From Ypsolopha sequella (lineage: Eukaryota > Arthropoda > Insecta > Lepidoptera > Ypsolophidae): 64,000 bases of DNA. The stretch's first letter is position 1, and every line of letters begins with the position of its first letter. Shown in pieces: positions 56,444 to 64,000 of the stretch. Under the pieces are notes generated by a model that did not search any database, was not told where the DNA came from, and saw only the letters and a program-made list of their open reading frames with translations. The position numbers were made by a program, and so were the translations under genes. The stretch covers positions 310,001 to 374,000 of the forward strand of contig OW203988.1 in NCBI GenBank assembly GCA_934047225.1, written 5' to 3'.

Positions 56444-57936
56444 TGTCAGATGGCACGACCGGCGGGTACCCGGTCTTTCCACCGGTCGTACTACTGAACA
56501 AAATAAAACTAAACAGTGACCTAATTGTAACCTAATCGATGGTAAAAGGTTCTGAAGAAAACTTCGTGGTACTATACAATTAAGTTTATTTAATTTTATC
56601 AAAACTAAAATATTTAAATTTCACAAGTCAACAAGACAACAACAAGTGTTAATGGAAAAAATTATCTTAGTTACAAGTTTTTGGCCAAGACCTTCATTTG
56701 GCAATTTCCTGCCAAGACATTACTAAGACCTTAAGTACCTTAAAATAGTTGTGTTAGGTACCGCCTTAACATCCGGTAGTAATATTACATTGGAATTAGT
56801 AATGCCAAGACATAAATAAACATTTAAGTGACAACTAGGTGGAATTGTTACCACCTTATCCACTGGTAACTAAATTACTTGGAATCTTGTGAAAATTACA
56901 TTAAAAAAAACACTTTAAAAGAAACGAAACTTGTAAACAAACAAGGGAAATAATTTCCTAAATAAAATCTAGCTCAGGGGAGCCGTAGATCCTACAAACA
57001 ATAAATATTTGTCGTACATACACTTTAAACCAAATCGTCTGGTACTCCATTCAGTTCTACCAGGTAAAAAAAAATATTACGGAACATTAAATTTTACAGT
57101 TTGGGTTATTCGGTGAAACAGGAAGAAGAATTTAACCTTGGATACTAATAGGACACATAACTATGTGTCCTGAAAACATACCGTCCTAGGTATCTTAACT
57201 GTGTGTGGATAAAAGTAAAAAATTCCCACACCTACTTGAATTTTTCCATTAAACTCCACGGAAATGACTCGCCGTCCGCCGCCCCCTTCAAGGTCAACGA
57301 TCCACGTCCACGCAGACAAAAGGAACTGCTTACTGCGTACACCACGCGGCGTTCATACCACTGCCAGCTGGTAAATCACGAAAACTGGTAAACTCGGAAA
57401 CAAGAAGATCTTGTAAACACGAAGATCTTGAAAACAAACACCCTGGAATTAGAAGAGAAAAAACAATATTAAAACCTTTACCACACGGAACAATGAGAAC
57501 AAAATTCCGGTGACTCAAAATACAAAGAAAGCAATACATACCATGATCTGACGATTTCAGAACTCCCTCCAACCCGACGAAAAAATTCCTTTTCAAAATC
57601 AATCCATACGCATATGTAAAATTTATCTGAAATACAAAAACAATAATATATAACCATTCCACACAAATGAATAACCCAAATTTAAACTCAAAACAAACCT
57701 TAGAACTATCACGAAGTCGTGTTGGCAAAATCCGCCATTATTGTAAAAAAATAACTCAACACGAGCTGTCGGCATAAACTCCGGTTGGCAAATGAACGAG
57801 AACAACTCGGCATCGCGGCAATCGCGCGATTAACTTCATGTCTATAAAAGAGGGTAAACCCGAAACTTTCCGGCAAACAAATAAACGACGCATAACTTTT
57901 TGTGATAACCGCAACTACCAAATTTGCAATGCTACA
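56444..57936. repeat. 1493-bp LTR-like insertion (solo LTR or non-autonomous element)
   Basis: Ends TGTCAGATGG...AATGCTACA with the 4-bp duplication CAAG at 56440-56443 and 57937-57940. The empty site is CCAAGGGATAAG at 2476-2487. TG...CA ends and the 4-bp duplication point to an LTR. The minus-strand reading (TGTAGC...CTGACA) has the same terminal letters as the solo LTR at 43842. Several 60-130 codon minus frames are AT-rich and unrecognised. It is long for a solo LTR, and no internal repeat of its ends was seen. Confidence 0.7.
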
Positions 57937-58110
57937 CAAGGGATAAGAAAATACAAGACAGCAGGAATTCAGGTTAATGAAAAAAGAAAAACACATATAT
58001 CTTTGCCTACCTGTCTCATTAAGTCTATTTTCTTTTACAGTCTGTAATTAATTAATGTTAACTCTTAAGAGGAATCAAAAGTTAGGAAATTATATTAATT
58101 AATTAAATTA

Positions 58111-59096
58111 TTACCTACTATCATCAAAATTAGTATCACTATAACACCATGCTTCACCATCATCCAAATATTCATTTATTTTATAATATGCCTTTTTCAG
58201 TAGGCCGTGCTTAATATACTGTTTAAACTTATTCTCTGACAAAGTAAGGACCTCTTTTGGAAGTTTATTGTAAAATCTTATACCATGTCCTACGAAAGAG
58301 GTACTCACTTTGGCGAGTCTGATTTTTGGAAAAGCCAGTTTATACTTATTTCTGGTTTCCTTACAATGTTGCTCACCAAGCCTCGGGAGAGACTCAACAT
58401 TTTTTCTAACATATCTAAGGACCTGGTAAATATATTCACAAGGAACAGTTAGTATATTAATTTCTTTGAACTTTTCTCTTAATGAATCCCGGTGCTTCAT
58501 ATTATAAATAGCCCGAATTGCTCTCTTCTGCAAAACAAAGACTGCGTCTGTATCCGCGGCTCTACCCCATAACAGCATGCCGTATGACATAATGCTGTGA
58601 AAGTAACTAAAATAGACTAGTCTAGCAGTATCTACATCAGTAATTTGCCTTATGCGTCTAACAGCGTATGCGGCCGAACTAAGTCTACCACATAGGGTTT
58701 CTATGTGGGGACCCCACTGAAGACGAGAGTCTACCGTAATGCCCAAAAACTTAGTTTCGTTAACTAACTCCAGCTTGGACCCCTGCAAAAGCAAATTACA
58801 ATCAACTTGAATAACATTTGGTAACGTGAATTTTATACATTTTGTCTTTTTTGCGTTTAAAACTAAATTATTTACAGTAAACCAATCAAGCACCAGCGAT
58901 AAAGTTGTATTCGCGTCGTCAAGGATATCTCTACGTCTATTAACTTTAAAAATAAGTGACGTGTCGTCTGCGAATAGTACAATCTTAGTTAAGTCTTTAA
59001 TTAAATAGGGAAGGTCATTTATGTAAATTAAAAACAGCAAGGGCCCCAATATGGAACCCTGCGGGACACCCATTTTAACTAATGCTCCACATGATT
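58111..59096 (-). pseudogene. LINE reverse transcriptase, C-terminal two thirds, open frame
   Basis: From the truncated 5' edge: GVPQGSILGPLLFLIYINDL (RT block 4), KIVLFADDTSLIF (catalytic FADD), VNNLVLNAKKTKCIKF, LGITVDSRLQWGPHI, YFSYFHSIMSYGMLLWGRAA, FVLQKRAIRAIYN, then the C-terminus ending ...YKINEYLDD and a short tail to the TGA at 58111. No stop or shift within this piece, so the copy is young, but the N-terminal RT blocks and endonuclease are missing. The Met at 59118 that would open the frame lies outside the LINE, in the transposase target. Confidence 0.85.
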
Positions 59097-59200
59097 GCAC
59101 AACAAATAAATATTGCAAGATTTGAAAGAACGATCAAGAGATCTTTCCTGAAAAGATGCCGTGCTTGCATAAGACTCGGTGGCAGGCATTTTGAACACAT

Positions 59201-59687
59201 TATCTGATTTAAATTAGTTTTTTTTCAATAAATACCTGTTACCTAAGCTTAATGTGTTTTAATTCGAATTCCTAATTAATAAAATATTTTCAAAATGAGC
59301 TCCAATGAGCTTACAGTAGAACACCTGCTTTTAATTTCAATCAAGTTTTTTTTTTAAATGCCTTTCACTTAATTTAACAAGTGTTTTCATTTGAATATCT
59401 AAGTATTAAAATATTTTTTCAATGCATGTGCTCGTAAAGGCCCACTTTTTATGCATCAAAACCGAACAGAAAGTCGATTATTTTGCCCTAGGGCTTTATT
59501 ATTATTATTATTATTTTTTTCAATGGTTGGCTAACCTGCAGCCTTTCTTGTGTACCATAAATGTTATACTTTTTTTTCCACTGTTTAACGGCTCTGGATA
59601 CAGTCCTTTTGAGCCAATTACAATTTAAAGTTCACAAAATTATATTTGTTTTATTTCCTCACACTATGCATTGAAAAACGTAGTATG
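59201..59687. other. No gene recognised
   Basis: AT-rich, with a (TTA)n run at 59499-59517. Three paragraphs of similar wording (AAATATTTTTTCAATG..., 59210-59430) suggest an old tandem duplication of about 115 bp. Confidence 0.4.
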
Positions 59688-59796
59688 ATACACGGGCGTA
59701 AGAGCAATAAATTACTCGGTTACGTTTAAAACACTCGCTACGCTCGTGTTTTAAATCGTCCTCGTAATTTATTCCTTTGCGCCCTTGTAGCATAAA
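59688..59796. repeat. ~109-bp hairpin element
   Basis: ACACGGGCGTAAGAGCAATAAATTAC is mirrored by GTAATTTATTCCTTTGCGCCC. The centre TTTAAAACACTCGCTACGCTCGTGTTTTAAA is a near-perfect stem with a short loop. Confidence 0.65.
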
Positions 59797-59804
59797 CTAC
59801 TATT

Positions 59805-60120
59805 AAGATGAGCTCCTATTACAGTAGAATAGCAATAATACTTTTTTCTAAAGTAAAACATGGTAATTATTTAACTATTTAAGAAACTGCACTAAATCAC
59901 CTATTAATTAAAATTACTTGCCAACTAAGCGTAGTAAATTTTTTTCACAGTATGAAGAGTCAAAGTTAGCAAATTAAAAATTTCAAACTCATAATTCGAA
60001 CAAAAATTAGTTTATTTCTTAAAAATGTGTATGATATTAGTTTAATTTTGGACTGGGGTCAATAGCAGGGCTGGCCTATCAGCCCTCCAAGAGATAACGT
60101 TGACTTTTGGGACATCCTGT
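59805..60120 (+). repeat. Ancient relative of the foldback arm
   Basis: AGCTCCTATTACAGTAGAAT, AGCAATAATACTTTTTTCTA and the end GGGCTGGCCTATCAGCCCTC...GTTGACTTTTGGGACA follow the same order as 46163-46620 in the palindrome arm, with many changes and gaps. Confidence 0.55.
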
Positions 60121-60281
60121 ATATTATACTGGCCGACACAATTTTTGGTGCCGTAATTTTAAGACCTGATTCTAAGAGTACCTGGTTCACTGATTTCAAA
60201 TATGCATTTAGTTTTTTTGGATCAGCTCTAGTTTTGGAGTTTTAACAAAAAACGATTTGCCTGAAAAATATCATTTTTTTA

Positions 60282-61252
60282 TTATTCCGAATACAAAAAA
60301 CTTCTCTTGATTGATTTTTTTGCGTGTTTTTCCTGTGGATTGTCTCTTATAAGAGCCCAGCTGTAATCAGCCATCATGTGAGTATCCCATCTACCCTGGT
60401 AACGATCCTCCATTACTTTGATATCTTGATGAAATCGCTCTCCTTGTTCTTCACTTAAGTCACCCAGGTTATGTGGGAAGCAGTCCAAATGGCTATGTAG
60501 GTGTGCACTTTAATGCTCATATTACATCCCAAGTTTTGAAATGATAAAAGCATTTGGTTTACAAGAATTTCATAATTTTCTGCCTTATGATTACCGAGAA
60601 AATTTTTAATCACGCGGACAAATGAGTTCCACGCAGCGAGTTCCGTGTCGTTCCCAGACTTTGTGAAGTTATCATCTTTAACTAACTGTCTTATCTGAGG
60701 ACCGTCAAATATTCCAGCCTTGAGTTTTTCTTTACTTAAAGCTGGAAATGCCTCTGTAATGTACTGAAAGCATGAACCCGATTTGTCTAATGTTTTTACA
60801 AATTGTTTCATGAGACCAAGTTTTATGTGTAGAGGAGGCAAAATGATCTTTTCTCGGGGGACTAAAGGTGTGTTAATAACATTTTGCTTATGCCAACAGC
60901 TAGGTTTTCTCTGATTGGCCAATTTTTCGATTTTTACCGACGATCTTAACCAAACAGAAATAAAAGTCGTCGAAGTGATTTTTTTGTTCTCTCCAAATCA
61001 TCGGTATTCCAAACTTCATACATCTTCTTTTGCAATTTGTCCATTGTCTTAAATGTTCATTGCATGTTTTACACACAAAATGAAGGACCCACAAGGCTTG
61101 TCTTGGTGCTCAATACTTAAGTTGAAGTAAACGAAGTATACTTTTTTTGCGAACTCTATTATGAGTTTTCGGTATTCCTTAAAGGTATATACGCCACAAA
61201 TATAACAAAATGCATCTGGATTTGTCAAGCAACATCTTGATGAGCTCTCCAT
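60282..61252 (-). pseudogene. Arthropod repeat-family protein, broken by frameshifts
   Basis: Minus-strand coding runs through four overlapping frames: 61252-61049 (AFCYICGVYTF; CCLTNPDAF), 61094-60900 (LHFVCKTCNEHLRQW, CYFC-like YFCLV), 60922-60455 (LPPLHIKLGLMKQFVKTLDK, EAFPALSKEKLKAGIFDGPQ, ELAAWNSFVRVIKNFLGNHK) and 60488-60282 (FPHNLGDLSEEQGERFHQDI, MEDRYQGRWD, MMADYSWALIRD). I recognise the order as an uncharacterised protein found in many copies in insect and other arthropod genomes. It probably belongs to a transposon, but I cannot name the family. The N-terminal part has paired Cys motifs that could bind zinc. At least three frameshifts make it inactive. Confidence 0.65.
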
Positions 61253-61568
61253 AGCGCAAAAATTACGAAATTGAATAAAATTTAATAGTTATGACACTTA
61301 ATTGAACTCGAAGTGACGAAATTTTAAAATTGTGAGTAATTGTTAAATTAGAGCTGATACAAATATGACAGTTGTAGGTACGTTATCAGAAACACACCCA
61401 AAAACAATATATAAACAAATTTTATCCGCAACAAAAAAAAAGTTTTTATTTGTCGGCCAGAATCAGTTAAACTGCTTCAAATCAGTAAGCTTCAAAAATT
61501 GTGAGATAGAAATGGCAGTGGGATCATTGTTATCATCAATAGAATTAAATAATTCGATTTTGTTGTTC

Positions 61569-61786
61569 TTGCTAACATGGTGACAGACTGCTAACATGGT
61601 GACAGACTGTTAACATGGTGACAGACTGTTAACATGGTGACAGACTGCTAACATGGTGACAGACTGTTAACATGGTGACAGACTGCTAACATGGTGACAG
61701 ACTGTTAACATGGTGACAGACTGCTAACATGGTGACAGACTGTTAACATGGTGACAGACTGCTAACATGGTGACAGACTGTTAACT
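61569..61786. repeat. 19-bp minisatellite just before the vg acceptor
   Basis: Unit GCTAACATGGTGACAGACT with a C/T variant (GCTAAC or GTTAAC); 11 full units and a partial one. From the fifth unit on, C and T forms alternate, so the array grew as 38-bp dimers. It ends about 15 bp before the acceptor AG at 61800-61801, separated only by the polypyrimidine tract. Confidence 0.95.
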
Positions 61787-61801
61787 TTTTTTTATTTTCA
61801 G

Positions 61802-62021
61802 TTTAATGTGCAAAGCGGCGGTGGGCATGCCTCGAGCGAGGCGTACGGCGGTGCGAGCGGCGGCGGCGCGGGCGCAGTCAGCTCCGGGTCGGCGTCGTCC
61901 GGCGCGCAGTCACCCGTCTCGCCCCCCCATGCGCACCTCGCCCCCGCGCCCGCCCTGCCGCCGCCGCGCCTGCGCGCCAAGGAGGAGGACCTCTCTGCGC
62001 ACGGCCGCGCCAGCGCCGATG
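61802..62021 (+). CDS. vg: Vestigial, second coding exon
   Basis: Acceptor TTATTTTCAG|TTTAAT; donor GATG|GTAATA. The frame continues from the start exon in phase 0 and leaves in phase 1. The 73 codons start FNVQSGGGHASSEA, then a Gly/Ala/Ser-rich run, then SPVSPPHAHLAPAPALPPPR, then LRAKEEDLSAHGRASAD. The FN start matches the fly Vg step after YER, and KEEDL is the conserved motif I recall from fly Vg between its low-complexity regions. GC-rich and single-copy, unlike the surrounding intron. No structured domain lies here; this region is thought to be disordered activation sequence. Confidence 0.85.
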
Positions 62022-62059
62022 GTAATATTATTAACTGACATTATTTATTGTATGTTATG

Positions 62060-62678
62060 TTATGTTGTGAGACTGTGGCAGTATCACCATCTTACTGGCA
62101 AATGTTAGCTCTCAAACTGTGGTGGTATCACCATCTTACTAGCAAATGTTAACTGTCAAACTGTGGTGGTATCACCATCTTACTAGCAAATGTTAACTGT
62201 CAAACTGTGGTGGTATCACCATCTTACTAGCAAATGTTAACTGTCAAACTGTGGTGGTATCACCATCTTACTAGCAAATGTTAACTGTCAAACTATGGTG
62301 GTATCACCATCTTACTAGCAAATGTTAACTGTCAAACTGTGGTGGTATCACCATCTTACTAGCAAATGTTAACTGTCAAACTGTGGTGGTATCACTATCT
62401 TACTAGCAAATGTTAACTGTCAAACTGTGGTGGTATCACCATATTACTAGCAAATGTTAACTGTCAAACTGTGGTGGTATCACCATCTTACTAGCAAATG
62501 TTAACTGTCAAACTGTGGTGGTATCACCATCTTACTAGCAAATGTTAACTGTCAAACTGTGGTGGTATCACCATCTTACTAGCAAATGTTAACTGTCAAA
62601 CTGTGGTGGTATCACCATCTTACTAGCAAATGTTAACTGTCAAACTGTGGTGGTATCACCATCTTACTAGCAAATACC
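62060..62678. repeat. 44-bp minisatellite, ~14 copies, after the vg donor
   Basis: The unit of 44 bp has CAAACTGTGGTGGTATCACC and ATCTTACTAGCAAATGTTAA. The first one to two units are the most diverged (CAGTATCACC, TTACTGGC), the rest nearly invariant. Starts about 40 bp after the donor. Confidence 0.95.
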
Positions 62679-62892
62679 CCCAACTTTTGCTCACTCATAT
62701 CATAACTTGGGTTTTTCCAGATACGTAAGACTCGTCATCGACATTGGATGGCCTTTATTTGTTCCTTTTTATTTCCATCACGAAATTTGAAATATATAAT
62801 AATGAAATAACCAACTTTATTATCAGAAGTAAGAATACCACGTACTTGAACATTTTTCTGACGTCAATAAATTAACCAAATATTATAGTCCG

Positions 62893-64000
62893 AAAAGGAT
62901 CCGCCCGCGCACACCGACAACCAGACATACACACCGTCCTACTGCCACCAAAAGGATCCGCCCGCGCACACCGACAACCAGACATACACACCGTCCTACT
63001 GCCACCAAAAGTATCCGGCCAACCCGGACAACCAGACATACACACCGTCCTACTGCCACCAAAAGGATCCGCCCGCGCACACCGACAACCAGACATACAC
63101 ACCGTCCTACTGCCACCAAAAGGATCCGCCCGCGCACACCGACAACCAGACATACACACCGTCCTACTGCCACCAAAAGTATCCGCCCGCGCACACCGAC
63201 AACCAGACATACACACCGTCTTACTGCCACCAAAAGGATCCGCCCGCGCACACCGACAACCAGACATACACACCGTCCTACTGCCACCAAAAGTATCCAC
63301 CCGCGCACACCGACAACCAGACATACACACCGTCCTACTGCCACCAAAAGTATCCGCCCGCGCACACCGACAACCAGACATACACACCGTCCTACTGCCA
63401 CCAAAAGGATCCGCCCGCGCACACCGAAAACCAGACATACACACCGTCCTACTGCCACCAAAAGTATCCGCCCGCGCACACCGACAACCAGACATACACA
63501 CCGTCCTACTGCCACCAAAAGTATCCGCCCGCGCACACCGACAACCAGACATACACACCGTCCTACTGCCACCAAAAGGATCCGCCCGCGCACACCGACA
63601 ACCAGACATACACACCGTCCTACTGCCACCAAAAGTATCCGCCCGCGCACACCGACAACCAGACATACACACCGTTCTACTGCCACCAAAAGTATCCGCC
63701 CGCGCACACCGACAACCAGACATACACACCGTCCTACTGCCACCAAAAGTATCCGCCCGCGCACATCGACAACCAGACATACACACCGTCCTACTGGCAC
63801 CAAAAGTATCCGCCCGCGCACACCGACAACCAGACATACACACCGTCCTACTGCCACCAAAAGGATCCGCCCGCGCACACCGACAACCAGACATACACAC
63901 CGTCCTACTGCCACCAAAAGGATCCGCCCGCGCACACCGACAACCAGACATACACACCGTCCTACTGCCACCAAAAGGATCCGCCCGCGCACACCGACAA
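62893..64000. repeat. 57-bp minisatellite, >19 copies, running off the window
   Basis: The unit of 57 bp has GATCCGCCCGCGCACACCGA and CAACCAGACATACACACCGT, ending CCTACTGCCACCAAAA. GGATCC alternates with GTATCC. The third unit (63009-63062) is 54 bp and has a different inside (GGCCAACCCGGAC). All units are multiples of 3, so frames on both strands stay open for over 360 codons; most variants would change the encoded residue in any of them. Treated as non-coding. Confidence 0.95.

Larger units (their letters stand above)
55703..59096 (-). mobile_element. 5'-truncated LINE with two nested insertions
   Basis: Target duplication GCACAA at 55697-55702 and 59097-59102. The 3' tail is at left (AATTCAAAATTCAAAAAG) and the truncated 5' end at right, in the reverse transcriptase. 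Same family as 2024-2885. It carries a MITE (55787-56048) and an LTR-like insertion (56444-57936). Without them the element is about 1.6 kb. Confidence 0.9.
55396..59200 (+). pseudogene. mariner-like (DDE) transposase fragment split by a LINE
   Basis: Piece one (55405-55702): LNGQIIGPFELPENLNGETY, then a stop, then RAMWLQNDGCPAHYALNVRN (second catalytic Asp region) and YLNEAIM; a frameshift follows, then YSKPINDIDQLRQRINECAQ. Piece two (59103-59195) continues the same frame: ARFERTIKRSFLKRCRACIR, then LGGRHFEHII and a stop. The two pieces join in frame across the LINE at its target duplication. The third catalytic Asp stretch (WPARSPDLN-type) is lost at the frameshift. This is the C-terminal half of a mariner/DDE-3-type transposase, dead before or after the LINE landed. 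Confidence 0.8.
25109..61801 (+). other. vg: vg intron 2 (36.7 kb)
   Basis: From the donor GTGAGT at 25109 to the acceptor TTTTTTTTATTTTCAG ending at 61801. Both junctions are phase 0. The intron holds an intact BEL/Pao element, the 8.2-kb palindrome, LINEs, nested DNA elements and a minisatellite at each end. In Drosophila an intron of vg carries the boundary enhancer. I could not identify an equivalent; the least repeat-like stretches are 26746-27980, 49581-50811 and 52156-52918. Confidence 0.75.

Noticed and set aside
62872..63992. 361- and 369-codon minus frames rich in Cys-Arg-Gly-Val
   Set aside because: 57-bp array open on both strands. Most substitutions are non-synonymous and there are no splice or start signals.

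Overview
This is eukaryotic DNA, almost certainly from a moth or butterfly. It has one split host gene, introns packed with insect transposons (BEL/Pao, jockey/CR1-like LINEs, mariner-like and piggyBac-like elements, many palindromic MITEs), and an interspersed repeat whose end (a short GAGTC/GACTC hairpin followed by CTTGGCCG and a T-run) I know as common in Lepidoptera. No bacterial operon, CRISPR array, rRNA or tRNA was seen.

Host gene. Two in-frame coding exons on the + strand, 25001-25108 (36 codons, ends phase 0) and 61802-62021 (starts phase 0, ends phase 1), match the N-terminus of Vestigial (Vg), the Scalloped/TEAD co-activator that selects wing fate. The coding start exon has a splice acceptor before it (exon from 24923). 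A CpG-rich, largely ATG-free block ending in a good donor at 6718/6719 is a plausible non-coding first exon. The window would then hold about 18 kb of intron 1, all 36.7 kb of intron 2 and the start of intron 3. The Scalloped-binding exon is not in the window.

Layout. 1-6 kb: old LINE, YqaJ-exonuclease and MITE fragments. 6.3-6.7 kb: putative vg first exon. 7.4-10.3 kb: chimeric BEL/Pao element with a 5-bp target duplication that holds an antisense zinc-finger gene fragment. 10.9-14.3 kb: one arm of a large foldback repeat. 14.5-18.2 kb: dense cluster of minisatellites, several grown inside a LINE reverse-transcriptase pseudogene. 19.8-21.1 kb: piggyBac-like MITE and a second TIR element. 21.6-24.8 kb: nearly complete, lightly broken LINE. 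24.9-25.1 kb: vg start exon, followed at once by a 26-bp array. 28.0-35.0 kb: complete BEL/Pao element with two LTRs that look identical and one open 1710-codon polyprotein. 35.8-38.4 kb: 42-bp array and an inverted-repeat element with a YqaJ remnant. 38.6-40.6 kb: another LINE. 40.9-49.1 kb: 8.2-kb palindrome with 3.5-kb arms, containing a 747-bp solo LTR and a MITE. 49-54 kb: LINE scraps and MITEs. 55.4-59.2 kb: mariner-like transposase split by a LINE, itself split by a MITE and a 1.5-kb LTR-like insertion. 60.3-61.25 kb: frameshifted arthropod repeat protein. 61.6-64 kb: three tandem arrays around the second vg coding exon.

Main points of interest. The 8.2-kb palindrome lies wholly in the transcribed vg intron, so the pre-mRNA could form a very long hairpin. 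Minisatellites directly abut the vg donor and acceptor sites. The BEL/Pao element at 7.4-10.3 kb looks like a recombinant. Several insertions can be ordered in time because an empty site is present in the same window. Judgements of identity were made by eye from the raw sequence.
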